NCBI GenBank assembly: GCA_910579425.1
Contig: CAJTVL010000013.1
Coordinates: 1-64,000, forward strand
Direction: 5' to 3'
Length of the DNA stretch: 64,000 nucleotides
Origin: an uncultured Lachnospiraceae bacterium
GTDB lineage: Bacteria > Bacillota > Clostridia > Lachnospirales > Lachnospiraceae
Numbering within the stretch: the stretch's first letter is position 1; every line of letters starts with the position of its first letter. The position numbers and the translations under genes were made by a program. Positions 33,870 to 42,597 of the stretch are shown one piece after another. The notes under the pieces were generated by a model, which did not search any database, was not told the origin of the DNA, and saw only the letters and a program-made list of their open reading frames with translations.

Positions 33870-34130
33870 TCAGGCCTCTTTTTTCCATCTGGAAAGAGTG
33901 GGGAAATATGCCATAAGCATTTCCTTCGCCTCCTCCAGTGTCTTAGCCCTTCCCTGCTCTACTTCAATCGGGGCGCAGAAATTCACCATATCCTCCATGG
34001 TGCATTCTTCCATCTCGCCGTTTTTATAGCAATAGCAGCAATAAGTATCGTTTTTGCTTCCGTCCTTCTCCGTACCGTACTGTTCCTCCTGCATGGGCAT
34101 CCCGCAGCTCTGACAAATCTTTAATTCCAT
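33870..34130 (-). CDS. Small zinc-ribbon protein
   Basis: An 86-residue protein opening MELKICQSCGMPM, with a second Cys set in TYCCYCYKNG, typical of the putative zinc-ribbon family (Zn_ribbon_2 type). A helical C-terminal part follows. The ATG at 34130 is preceded by AAAGGAG; the extra N-terminal residues of the longer frame lack support. It lies 17 bases before the Nei-like gene on the same strand, so both are probably co-transcribed. Upstream is an extended -10 promoter overlapped by an inverted repeat, and beyond it the WYL regulator gene. Confidence 0.8.
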   Translation of the reverse strand: MELKICQSCGMPMQEEQYGTEKDGSKNDTYCCYCYKNGEMEECTMEDMVNFCAPIEVEQGRAKTLEEAKEMLMAYFPTLSRWKKEA

Positions 34131-34189
34131 CTCTGATACTCCTTTCAACAATGTAAAAGCAATCTTCTGTTTCATGTAGCTACAAACCG

Positions 34190-34223
34190 ATTATAGCAGT
34201 CATAATCTGACATCTGTGTGTCA
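34190..34223 (-). promoter_or_regulatory. Extended -10 promoter with operator-like inverted repeat
   Basis: On the minus strand an extended -10 TGCTATAAT (TATAAT at 34190-34195) serves the zinc-ribbon gene. A 16-base repeat TGACA-N6-TGTCA (34208-34223) covers its -35 region. Such TGACA/TGTCA palindromes are typical targets of HTH-WYL (YafY/DeoR-like) regulators, and one is encoded immediately upstream. Confidence 0.5.
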
Positions 34224-34276
34224 TATTACAGAGGCGGATAAAATTTTTCTTTCCTGCGCTTCTTTCCGTCCGCCGG

Positions 34277-35284
34277 TCAGGTCTGGGCGGAAGCATCAGT
34301 CTCATACATTTTTTTCATGGCGGCTATCCGCTCTTTGATCTCTTCCCTGATCATTTCCGTCCCGAGCACCCGCGCAGAAGGCCCAAAAGAAAGGATCAGC
34401 CCATACACCCAGTCGTCCGGGCAGCACTTCATGTGAACCTGAAAGCTTCCGTCCGGGAGCACTTCGATCTCTTCCTCCTCAAAACGATCGTAGACGCGGT
34501 AGGCTTCCTTTTTGTCAATCCAAAGCATAATATCCTCCATTCCCGCTTCAAACGGATGCAGGCCGGGACACTCCTTTTCCCCACCCTCCAGGCAACGCGC
34601 TGTTATGTCAGGTGCAGGCGCAGATTCTTCCTCCTTCAGAGGTCTCTCCTGAAAAGCTTTCTCCCGGGAAAGGTCCTCCCGCACAGGAAAGCTCTCCTCC
34701 AGAATCCGCACCCGTTTCATTCTGAGTACCTTAAACAGCCGCATTTCCTGCCTGGTCCTGCAAAAAGCCCTCAGATACCAGGTATACTCCTTAAAAAGAA
34801 GCTGTATCGGCTCGGTTTCCCTGCTGCTCATGCCCCCATACTGGCCGTAATAGTCAAAAACAAGCACCTTGTGGGAAAGAATAGACTCCCGTATCTGCTC
34901 GTAAAGTTCTCCCCTTCTCCCGCTCCAGTCAGAAAAGTCAATGGATACCCAATTTAAAGGCTTGGTCTTAAAAAATTCCCCCAGCTTTAGAAGAGTCTCC
35001 TCTTCCTTGAAAGCCCCGGTTTCCTTAAGGCTTTCAAGAGCCGATAAAATCTGGGTTTGCTCCTTCTTCGTCACCAGCATTTTGTCCAGCACAAACTGCT
35101 CTGTGAGGCTGATGCCGCCGTTCTTCCCTTTCCTGGTATAGACAGGGATTCCTGCCATACTCAGAGTTTCCACATCCCGGTACACGGTGCGGACGCTGAC
35201 TTCAAACCGTTCCGCCAGCTCCGCGGCCGTAACGTTCTGTCTATTCATCAATATATAAATCATGCCCAGCAAACGGTTCAGCAT
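34277..35284 (-). CDS. HTH-WYL domain transcriptional regulator
   Basis: A 335-residue protein with an N-terminal HTH_11-type winged helix (AAELAERFEVSVRTVYRDVETL, near residues 20-45) and a WYL ligand-binding domain from about residue 140 (KVLVFDYYGQYGGMSSRETEPIQLL and YLRAFCRTRQEMRLFKV in part). WYL proteins sense small ligands or nucleic acids and usually repress adjacent genes. The ATG at 35284 is preferred, as the slightly longer frame starts at TTG without a better site. The TGACA-N6-TGTCA palindrome in the promoter of the next gene is a likely target. Confidence 0.92.
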   Translation of the reverse strand: MLNRLLGMIYILMNRQNVTAAELAERFEVSVRTVYRDVETLSMAGIPVYTRKGKNGGISLTEQFVLDKMLVTKKEQTQILSALESLKETGAFKEEETLLKLGEFFKTKPLNWVSIDFSDWSGRRGELYEQIRESILSHKVLVFDYYGQYGGMSSRETEPIQLLFKEYTWYLRAFCRTRQEMRLFKVLRMKRVRILEESFPVREDLSREKAFQERPLKEEESAPAPDITARCLEGGEKECPGLHPFEAGMEDIMLWIDKKEAYRVYDRFEEEEIEVLPDGSFQVHMKCCPDDWVYGLILSFGPSARVLGTEMIREEIKERIAAMKKMYETDASAQT

Positions 35285-35433
35285 ACGATACCATGCTCCT
35301 CTCAAAAAAACAGCTTTTCATCCAGGGCCTGTTCAAACGATACCTGCGTAAAATATGAGAAAAGAGGGAAAGGAGCGGCTGTACCTGTCTTTTAGACCCT
35401 CAGCCGCCCTAAATCACTGCTCTGTTATTTCTT

Positions 35434-35697
35434 CTATGAAAAATCGTCCATGGAACACCGCCCCTGTGTGTACACAAGCAACGGAAATTCACTGTAATAG
35501 CTCATCCCGGCCTCTCTTAATATCATGCCAATATTCTGGCGTTCAGGCGGTACAACACGTTCCTTAACAAAGAGCCTGGACCATTTATCGTCGATTTCCC
35601 GGATGCCCTTCCTTGCCAGAATCCCCGGAATTGCCGGTAAATGGTCGGGGTCTACGGTGAAAGGGATTGAAATATGGTACTCGTCCGTAATTGCCAT
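35434..35697 (-). pseudogene. Fragment of an unrecognised gene next to the HipA remnant
   Basis: An 87-residue frame (SIPFTVDPDHLPAIPGILARKG, then VVPPERQNIGMILREAGM and YYSEFPLLVYTQGR) with codon use like a real gene. It overlaps the 3' end of the HipA-like frame by 46 bases in another frame and has no ribosome site at its ATG. It does not resemble the end of HipA proteins and looks like part of another gene fused to the remnant by deletion or frameshift. I do not recognise the family. Confidence 0.45.
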
Positions 35698-36419
35698 GGG
35701 ACAGCCGCATCTTCTGACTGTCTTACATTTTTCATATCCTTGAAAATGACCTCTTCCCTTAAATCCACAGGTTTTACTTCATCCAACAGGTTCTCCGGAA
35801 CCGCCTTCAGATTCTCTGTAAGCGACATGGTCCCCACAAAATTATTGACAGGGCCATCCTTTAGCCGATCAAAGCCTTCCATTGCCTTGCCGTCATTATA
35901 ACAGGAAAACAGGAGGGAGAGTCCGTTATCAAATACGGGAGCCGCGCGATAGGTTCCCTGTTTCTCAAGGATTTCGGTGTTTGCACCATGACGATCACGG
36001 TTACAGATCAGATAATCCAATAGGAAAATCTGATAAAAGTATTGCTCTAACCGACTGCGCACAATAAACTCCCATACATCCTCGTCCGGATTTTTGTTTA
36101 TCTCATAGTATGTCTCAAATGCCAGCTTGTGTTCTCCAGGCTTTTTAAAGTCTATTGATCTTGTAAGCCAAGTACGGTAATTTTTTCTGTCTATTTTCAC
36201 CTCTGCATAAATCAAATCATATTCCAAATGCGGTATTTTTAATGCATCAGCAATATTCTGCGCCACGATTTCATTCAGGTATTCGTGACCATAGATTCCT
36301 CTGACCGTATCAAAATTCGATAATTTATAGTAGTATTTTATCCCATCAGACTGCTCGTATGATTTCAGGAAGCTCCCTCCCCGCCTATTTTCAGTTCCTT
36401 CCCAAACAGGGATCAGCCA
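35652..36419 (-). pseudogene. HipA-like kinase remnant (C-lobe only)
   Basis: About 230 codons encode the C-terminal lobe of a HipA-type Ser/Thr kinase. YYYKLSNFDTVRGIYGHEYL is followed by the catalytic loop LICNRDRHGAN and the metal-binding VFDNGLSLLFS. The N-lobe with the ATP-gripping loop is missing. The frame is closed at its 5' end by TAG (36420-36422), directly after which comes AT-rich DNA with a TATAGTA/TACTATA palindrome (36426-36446). No start codon with a ribosome site exists. At the 3' end family similarity is lost near 35720, where the frame runs into unrelated sequence. HipA kinases are toxins that phosphorylate aminoacyl-tRNA synthetases; this copy cannot work. Confidence 0.75.
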
Positions 36420-36581
36420 CTATTTTATAGTAAATAGTATACTATAAATAGGAAAATTTTCAAAGCCCTATTAAAAGCCTGAAACCGTAACTTTATTGGC
36501 CGGATGCCCTGCAGCACAGTACAAGGCACCGTGAATAGCAGCAGGGCATGGATTCTTTTAATCAAACGGTTCATGTTAAAG

Positions 36582-36611
36582 TTGTAATGCTTCCAGGGTA
36601 TGTGCTATAAT
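36582..36611 (+). promoter_or_regulatory. Promoter of the Rpn-like nuclease gene
   Basis: TTGTAA (36582-36587) and TATAAT (36606-36611) with an 18-base spacer and a TGC extension before the -10 box. The ATG follows at 36634 with AAAGGAG. Upstream, an inverted repeat ATGCCCTGC/GCAGGGCAT spans about 36508-36549. Confidence 0.7.
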
Positions 36612-36633
36612 TTATGTACACAAAGGAGACAAT

Positions 36634-37551
36634 ATGAAAGATACAAAAATACAGTGGCATCCCGGGTTTGTGGCTGCCATGAACCTGGAATTTGCAAAAG
36701 ACAGAAAAAATCTGATTTTTGAAAAAGAATACAATTTAAACACAAAGCCGTTAGAAATAGATCTGCTTGTCATAAAAAAAGAAGCCTCCGTCCGCATTAA
36801 AAACGAAATTGGAGCCCTTTTCAGGGGTCACAATATTATGGAATATAAATCTCCGGACGATTCTCTGGATATTGATGCTTTTTATAAAACCGGGGCATAT
36901 GCAAGCCTTTATAAATCCTATGGGAAAACTTTGGACGCAATAAAGGCAGATGATGTAACAGTCTCCCTTGTACGCGAGGCAAAGCCGGAAGGCCTTTTCC
37001 GTTACCTTAAGGAGCATCATTATTCTATCTCAACCCCCAACCGGGGAATCTATTATATTGAAGGGCCGGTTCTGTTTCCAACTCAAATTATTGTGACGCG
37101 GGAATTAAACGATGAGACCCATATCTGGCTCACAGCCCTGTCAGACAGGATGGAAATGCAGAATATGAAAAGGCTTCTGAAAAGTGTTACAGGCTTGTCA
37201 GGAAAGGCAGATCGGGAATTCGCGGATTCTGTTCTTGAAGTAAGCGTTGGAGCCAATAAACAGGTAATCAATAAGTTGTTAGGAGATGATAGTATGTGTC
37301 AGGCGCTTTTGGAAATTATGGAACCACAGTTACAGCTCATAGAAAAAAGGATGAGAGAAGAAGTCCGGGAAAAAGTAAGAGAAGAAGTCCAAGAAAAAAT
37401 AAGAGAAGAAGTCCAAGAAAAAATAAGAGAAGAAGACATCAAAATAACGATAGGCATTTTAAGACGGCTTGGGCATAAGGATTCTGAAATAGAAAGAGAA
37501 ATTATGCAAACATATGCCTTGTCTGAAAAGGATACCCGGAGATATTTGTAA
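36634..37551 (+). CDS. Rpn/YhgA-like PD-(D/E)XK nuclease family protein
   Basis: A 305-residue protein. The N-terminal half has a PD-(D/E)XK core: EIDLLVIK (Asp43) and NIMEYKSP with E70-x-K72, after IFEKEYNLNTKP. This family includes the recombination-promoting nucleases RpnA-E. The C-terminal half ends in a coiled coil built from 24-base DNA repeats (37354-37425), giving the eight-residue unit REEV-EK-R three times, then a three-helix tail. It is a single-gene unit between a promoter at 36582-36611 and a terminator at 37578-37613. Homologues are common, often in many copies, in Lachnospiraceae. Confidence 0.75.
   Translation: MKDTKIQWHPGFVAAMNLEFAKDRKNLIFEKEYNLNTKPLEIDLLVIKKEASVRIKNEIGALFRGHNIMEYKSPDDSLDIDAFYKTGAYASLYKSYGKTLDAIKADDVTVSLVREAKPEGLFRYLKEHHYSISTPNRGIYYIEGPVLFPTQIIVTRELNDETHIWLTALSDRMEMQNMKRLLKSVTGLSGKADREFADSVLEVSVGANKQVINKLLGDDSMCQALLEIMEPQLQLIEKRMREEVREKVREEVQEKIREEVQEKIREEDIKITIGILRRLGHKDSEIEREIMQTYALSEKDTRRYL
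37354..37425 (+). repeat. 24-bp tandem repeat inside the Rpn-like gene
   Basis: Three consecutive 24-base units (37354-37377, 37378-37401, 37402-37425), each starting AGAGAAGAAGTCC, with the second and third identical, plus a partial fourth. Each unit is eight codons, so copy changes keep the frame and lengthen or shorten a charged coiled coil. Confidence 0.85.
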
Positions 37552-37577
37552 AAAACTATATAACCGTATATAGAAAG

Positions 37578-37613
37578 AGGCATAAAATCACTGCGGGATT
37601 TTATGCCTTTTTC
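37578..37613 (+). terminator. Rho-independent terminator of the Rpn-like gene
   Basis: A perfect 12-bp inverted repeat AGGCATAAAATC (37578-37589)/GATTTTATGCCT (37597-37608) with a 7-base loop, followed by TTTTTC. Confidence 0.88.
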
Positions 37614-37656
37614 TTTCCTGAAACCTGCACAATTTTTCCGGGATTAAAAAATAATT

Positions 37657-39330
37657 TTACAAATACTCCTTCATCTTCTCCCCGATCTTCCTGCGCAACT
37701 CATACAGATAGGAAGCCTCCTTAGGATAGCTGGTAAAGGTAAAAGGCTTATCCTGTCCCTCATAGATCAATTCCTCCACCGCTTCCCTGCCCGCTAAGGC
37801 TTCCAGCGCTTCTAAGGCTCTCATATCGTCAATTCCCTGCCTCTGCACCTCTCCACGGATGGACGACCAGGGCTTTCCCTCTATCCCCGGATACACCAGG
37901 AAAGAATCTCCCGAAGGGAAAGCATAATTCGCATGCGTATCCAAAAACGGGTTAATATGCTCCTTTGACAGAACCGAATTATAAAAATTATAACCCCAAT
38001 GCAAAAAGCCCCTGATATGATACAGATACATCAGTACGCCCATGATCCGGTTTCTTGCGCTGGGCATGGAAAAGAATCTGTTAGGCACCTGATATTTCTG
38101 GCTGCAGCAATAGTATGTCCACAAGTCCGGAACCTGATGATCGGCAAAAGGCTGAATGTGATTGTTGGCGGGAACCGGTCTCTCCACCAGTCCTTTTTCA
38201 TAAAAATCAAAGTCGCTTAGGGCATCGATCACCAGCCATCCCTCCAACAGATCCGAAGCCGCCGCTTTCGCCGCCTGATAGCTCTCCAAATGCTCCGCCG
38301 AGGGTTCGTCGGAAATATGGAAATAAATCTGCTCCTTTGTAAAGCCAAGGGAGAGAAGCTCCTTTTGCAGGGCGGGCAGAAACGACTTAAGGAAACTGCG
38401 GTAGGAAGGGTCGTCCGCCTTTACATGCCAGCCGAACATCTTTTCCATCCTGCCTTCCTTCTCCACCAAAATCTTGGGCGTCGCTTTTGCTCCCCACTGG
38501 GTAAAGAGATGAGGAACTTCTATGTATTCAATCCCGTACTTTTGGCAGATGCCGCACCACTTTTCCAGCTTGTCAAATCCAAAGGTCCACTCTCCCTCCT
38601 GCAGGGCAATATCCACAAGCTGAACCGTGGTTCTCTCCCCTCCAACCTCTGTGTCCAGAGGCGGCGTAAATACCGGGGTTAAAAGCATATTGATGCCAAG
38701 CTCTCCCGCAAGCTTAATCTGCTCTTCAATCACTTTCCAATGGAAATCGCCAAACACCTGGGTGTGATAAAAATCTGCCAGACAGTCCGCATGAAACCAC
38801 TGGGTATGGATCAGTTCCTGATGGGGAAGCTTACAGTCCAGAACCTCCAATGAAAAGTGCAGGGTTACCGCTTCCTCCTCAATAGAAATATTCTCCCCAG
38901 AGGAAATCAGAATTTCCACCGGGTAAACTCCCGCCGGTACTTCCCTTGTGTCGGGAAAATCAATCCACACAGAGCGGTACTGGCAAAAAATAGGCACGAT
39001 CTTATTCTCCCTCTTTGGTTTGAGCAAATCCGGAAACATTCCCGGCTCCCTGGAAAGATAATTGTCATCCACCTCCCCGTTGACCGGAAAAGCCGAAGGG
39101 ACAGGCTCCACATCCCGCAGTCTTGCCGCGGTGGGAGACCCCTTGACCTCGCAGGTAAGCTCCGTTTTGGGCCCTTCCTGGGGCGTGGGTTCCCCCCGGT
39201 ACACAAGTTGCAGCGCGGGAACTTCTCCCTGCAGAATGGTGATCTTTTCCCCCTCTTCCATCACCTGCGGCATCCGGTTCCAGAACACCTTTTCCAGACT
39301 TCCGGCCAGATAAAATTCATAATTCTTCAT
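37657..39330 (-). CDS. GH123-type glycosidase (DUF4091 domain)
   Basis: A 557-residue protein with an N-terminal beta-rich region and a barrel domain whose catalytic segment IYFHISDEPSAEH carries the Asp-Glu pair of GH123 / DUF4091 enzymes. Members are beta-N-acetylgalactosaminidases that use substrate-assisted catalysis on glycosphingolipids and related glycans. There is no signal peptide, so the enzyme would act on imported material. The start MKNYEFYLAG at 39330 is a best guess, as the ribosome site is weak; the frame is open for another 24 codons. With GH29 and FucI it points to host-glycan degradation. Confidence 0.85.
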   Translation of the reverse strand: MKNYEFYLAGSLEKVFWNRMPQVMEEGEKITILQGEVPALQLVYRGEPTPQEGPKTELTCEVKGSPTAARLRDVEPVPSAFPVNGEVDDNYLSREPGMFPDLLKPKRENKIVPIFCQYRSVWIDFPDTREVPAGVYPVEILISSGENISIEEEAVTLHFSLEVLDCKLPHQELIHTQWFHADCLADFYHTQVFGDFHWKVIEEQIKLAGELGINMLLTPVFTPPLDTEVGGERTTVQLVDIALQEGEWTFGFDKLEKWCGICQKYGIEYIEVPHLFTQWGAKATPKILVEKEGRMEKMFGWHVKADDPSYRSFLKSFLPALQKELLSLGFTKEQIYFHISDEPSAEHLESYQAAKAAASDLLEGWLVIDALSDFDFYEKGLVERPVPANNHIQPFADHQVPDLWTYYCCSQKYQVPNRFFSMPSARNRIMGVLMYLYHIRGFLHWGYNFYNSVLSKEHINPFLDTHANYAFPSGDSFLVYPGIEGKPWSSIRGEVQRQGIDDMRALEALEALAGREAVEELIYEGQDKPFTFTSYPKEASYLYELRRKIGEKMKEYL

Positions 39331-39458
39331 GTTTCTTACTTTAACCCCTTTCTCCTTCTTTGCTGCCGAAAGAAATATCAATCTCTTTGCACTTAACTGC
39401 ATTTTACCATTCTATTTTGTCTCCGGCAAGGAATATAAATCTGTGAGAAGCCGCTTTT

Positions 39459-40301
39459 TTAACCGGGACTATGTATTTCTCTTTTTCTACCCTTCGCCAG
39501 ATCATAATAAAAAATATACTGCTGCAATATCCCCTCATATCCCTTATACCTCTCAAAGGGAAACCCCTGCGGATACCAGGCCTTTAAAGCCTGATTTATA
39601 TGGGTATCTATGGGAAATGCCTGGGTCTGATGCAGCGCAAAAAGACAAATACACTCCGCCACCTTCACTCCCACGCCGCAGAGCTTTAAAAGCTCCGCCC
39701 TGGCCTCTTCATGTCCCATGGCCTTTACCGCCTCTAAATCCACCTTTCCCTGCGCCACGCTGAGGGACGTTTCGTGAATATAACGGCTTCGGTATCCCAG
39801 GTTACAGGCATATAAATCTTCCAAAGGTACTTTGGAGAGCGCCTCCGGGCCGGGGAAACCATAATAAACCTGTCCCTTTTCCGTCTGCTTCTTCTCCCCG
39901 TAGTTTTTGCAGAGCAAATCGATGCACTTCCTGATACGTTTGATATTATTCTGCTGGGAGATCAAAAAAGAAATGATAATTTCCCACAAATCCTGCCGTA
40001 AAATCCTGATTCCGCTCCCCCGCCGGGCCGCCTCCAAAAGATAAGCGTCCTCACGGTCTATGGAATGAATAAATCTTCCGTAGTCCGTATCCAAATCAAA
40101 ATAATCTTTCCAAATCCGATCAAATTCCTGCGGTGGACAGTCAAAAGCTATTTCATTTCCTTTTTGTCTGATTTCCAGGTACCTTCCCAAGGCTGTCAGT
40201 TTGTAAATATCTTCTTCGCCATCCAGTCTTTCCAGCCGGAAGCACTGGCCGGATTCGCAGATCTGACGGATGGAAAAGTGGTCTTTCGTGATGCTTACCA
40301 T
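39459..40301 (-). CDS. ogg: 8-oxoguanine DNA glycosylase (OGG1 type)
   Basis: A 280-residue helix-hairpin-helix-GPD enzyme of the OGG1 branch. FLISQQNNIKRI near residue 115, the HhH with catalytic lysine in LCGVGVKVAECI (near 210) and the activating Asp in AFPIDTHI (near 230). The N-terminal half shows the beta-sheet OGG domain (SGQCFRLERL). It removes 8-oxoguanine opposite C. Clostridia use this protein in addition to or instead of Fpg, which is notable given the altered Fpg/Nei homologue at 33028. It is followed on its 5' side by a MATE exporter gene. Confidence 0.93.
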   Translation of the reverse strand: MVSITKDHFSIRQICESGQCFRLERLDGEEDIYKLTALGRYLEIRQKGNEIAFDCPPQEFDRIWKDYFDLDTDYGRFIHSIDREDAYLLEAARRGSGIRILRQDLWEIIISFLISQQNNIKRIRKCIDLLCKNYGEKKQTEKGQVYYGFPGPEALSKVPLEDLYACNLGYRSRYIHETSLSVAQGKVDLEAVKAMGHEEARAELLKLCGVGVKVAECICLFALHQTQAFPIDTHINQALKAWYPQGFPFERYKGYEGILQQYIFYYDLAKGRKREIHSPG

Positions 40302-40340
40302 TCCAGTCTCCTGTATTTATATTCTATCCCCAAGCCGCAC

Positions 40341-41678
40341 TTACTTTCGCACATCATATCCCCCAACCCTGCGCAGACACAGAATCCCTGCCAAATCCGC
40401 CAGAAACCACCCGATGGGTATGGCCCACCAGATTCCCACAACGCCGACCCCGGGCAGGGGCGAGAGCAGATAGGCAAGCAGCACTCTTGTCCCTAAGGAA
40501 ATCACCGTAAGCACCAGGGACATTTCCGGCTTTTCCACTCCTCGGTAAAAGCCGTATAAGAGGAACAATAACCCGATCCCGCAGTAAAAGGCTCCCTCAA
40601 TCCGCAGATAAGCGGATCCTGTTTCTATGATTGCGCTCTCCCCCTTTTCCACAAAAAATCCCATAAGTACAGGCGCAGAAAGAAAAATGAAAAAGGAAAT
40701 CACAATACAGAAGGCGGCCGAAACAAGCGCAGCCCTGCGTACCCCCTGGCGGATCCGCTCCGCCTTGCCGGCTCCGTGATTCTGGGAGATAAACAGGGAA
40801 AAGGCGTTGCCGAATTCCTGGGCCGGCATATAGGCAAAGGTGTCGATCTTCACCGCTGCCGCAAACGCCGCCATCACAATGGTTCCGAAGCTGTTTACCA
40901 ACCCCTGGATCATCAGGATGCCGAAGTTCATCACCGACTGCTGGATGCTGGCCGCAAAGGAATGGCGGATCACCTCCGACATCGTCCGCTTATCCAGGGC
41001 AAGCTCCCTTTTCCCTGGCCTTAGCTCCGGCTCCTTCCCCCACACATAAAGGCCAATCCCCAGCCCCGAAGCCGCCTGGGATAAGACCGTGGCAAAGGCG
41101 GCGCCTGCGGCTCCCATCCCGAAGCTCACCACAAACAAAAGATCCAGTCCGATATTCATCACTGCCGCAATCCCCAAAAAGCACAGCGGAGTGAAAGAAT
41201 TTCCCATAGCGCGCAGCAGGAAGGCAAAGAAATTGTAAAGGAACACAAAGCCAATCCCCCAGAAAATAACCCACACATACTCATACATCAGATCGTATAT
41301 GCTCTTTGGTACCTGCAAAATATGCAGAATGGGGTGGATAAAGACAAAGGAAAGGACGCTCAGCAGCACTGCTGCCGCCGCGATAAACAAAAAAGAAGCC
41401 AGCATACTTTTTTTCATCTGCAAAGCTTCCTTTTTCCCGTAATATACGGAAAAGACAGCGCCGCTTCCCATACAGAGCCCGATCAGGATGGACGTCAGAA
41501 ATGTCATAAGGGTATAGGCGCTGCCCACCGCCGCAAGGGCATCTTTTCCCAAAAACCTCCCCACGATCAGGGTATCGGCAATATTATAGCATTGCTGAAG
41601 CAAATTTCCCAATATCATTGGGCCTGCAAATTTCAGCATTGTCCCTGTTACATTCCCTCTGGTCAGATCCTTCTCCAT
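40341..41678 (-). CDS. MATE-family efflux transporter
   Basis: A 445-residue integral membrane protein with 12 hydrophobic segments. MILGNLLQQCYNIADTLIVGRF and the QNHGAGKAERI motif in the second half are typical of the MATE/DinF family, which expels cationic drugs or metabolites using sodium or proton gradients. The start MEKDLTRGN is chosen; a GTG three codons earlier is also possible. It lies between ogg and nfo genes on the same strand. The substrate is unknown. Confidence 0.92.
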   Translation of the reverse strand: MEKDLTRGNVTGTMLKFAGPMILGNLLQQCYNIADTLIVGRFLGKDALAAVGSAYTLMTFLTSILIGLCMGSGAVFSVYYGKKEALQMKKSMLASFLFIAAAAVLLSVLSFVFIHPILHILQVPKSIYDLMYEYVWVIFWGIGFVFLYNFFAFLLRAMGNSFTPLCFLGIAAVMNIGLDLLFVVSFGMGAAGAAFATVLSQAASGLGIGLYVWGKEPELRPGKRELALDKRTMSEVIRHSFAASIQQSVMNFGILMIQGLVNSFGTIVMAAFAAAVKIDTFAYMPAQEFGNAFSLFISQNHGAGKAERIRQGVRRAALVSAAFCIVISFFIFLSAPVLMGFFVEKGESAIIETGSAYLRIEGAFYCGIGLLFLLYGFYRGVEKPEMSLVLTVISLGTRVLLAYLLSPLPGVGVVGIWWAIPIGWFLADLAGILCLRRVGGYDVRK

Positions 41679-41740
41679 TTTCCTCACTGCCTTTTGCTTT
41701 ATTTCATTCTATTTGTTCATCGGCGTATCCGCCTGATTTT

Positions 41741-42583
41741 TCACTCTGACTGCCCAAGCCGCTCTTTGATCCTGCGTATTTCTTCCTTATGTCCGGCATC
41801 GTCCAAAGGCGTTTCCAGATAAAAAGGCAGCCCCCTAAGCTGCGGGTGTCTGAGCACCCCAAGCAGCGCTTCCATCCCGATCTCTCCCTCTCCAATGACG
41901 GCATGGCGGTCTTTATGGGAACCAAAGGGCATCAGACTGTCGTTTAAATGAATGGCTCTGAGCAGCCCAAGCCCCAGAACGCGGTCAAATTCCTCCAGCA
42001 CACCGTCCAGATTATGGACAATGTCATACCCTGCGGAAAAGACATGGCAGGTGTCCAGACAGATGCCAATCCGCTCCGGATGGACCGCGCCGTCCCGAAT
42101 CGCCTTAAGCTCCTCAAAGCCGGCTCCAATCTCAGTCCCTTTCCCGGACATGGTTTCCAGAAGCACCGTAATCCGCTCTTTACCTGTAATCGCCTGGTTT
42201 AACCCCGCGATAATCTTTTGAATGCCCGCTTCTGCTCCAATCCCCGTATGGCTTCCCGGATGGAATACAATGGCCTCCATGCCAAGAGCGTCCATCCTTG
42301 CAATATCTTCTTTTATGACCATACAGGCAAATTCATAGGTGGCCTCCTTAGGGCTTGCCAGATTCATGGTATAGGGGGCGTGTGCCAAAAGGGGACCAAA
42401 ATTATTTTCCTTTTTAATGTTCCAAAAACGCTCTGTTTCCTCCCGGCTGTAATTCCGATAACCGGAGCCTCTGGGATTGCGGCTGAAAATCTGCATGGTA
42501 TTCGCTTCCATTTTAACCACGTTTTCTGCTGTCTTTGCAATTCCGTCCGCAATGGACATATGGGTTCCCATCGTCAGCATCAT
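41741..42583 (-). CDS. nfo: Endonuclease IV (AP endonuclease)
   Basis: A 280-residue TIM-barrel nuclease of the Nfo family: GTHMSIADGI near the N-terminus, FHPGSHTGIGAE, LLETMSGKGTEIG and CLDTCHVFSAGYD carry the zinc-binding His, Glu and Asp residues. It cuts DNA 5' to abasic sites and complements the glycosylases encoded nearby (ogg and the Nei-like protein). The start follows AAAGGATGG. It lies 14 bases after the ibrB-like gene and may be read from the same transcript. Confidence 0.96.
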   Translation of the reverse strand: MMLTMGTHMSIADGIAKTAENVVKMEANTMQIFSRNPRGSGYRNYSREETERFWNIKKENNFGPLLAHAPYTMNLASPKEATYEFACMVIKEDIARMDALGMEAIVFHPGSHTGIGAEAGIQKIIAGLNQAITGKERITVLLETMSGKGTEIGAGFEELKAIRDGAVHPERIGICLDTCHVFSAGYDIVHNLDGVLEEFDRVLGLGLLRAIHLNDSLMPFGSHKDRHAVIGEGEIGMEALLGVLRHPQLRGLPFYLETPLDDAGHKEEIRRIKERLGQSE

Positions 42584-42597
42584 GTTTTTCCATCCTT

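Noticed and set aside
37378..37440. CRISPR-like repeats
   Set aside because: The 24-base units are contiguous without spacers and lie in frame inside a coding sequence.
36634..37551. Active transposase
   Set aside because: The family is sometimes labelled putative transposase, but there are no terminal inverted repeats or target duplications and the motif is of the PD-(D/E)XK nuclease type.
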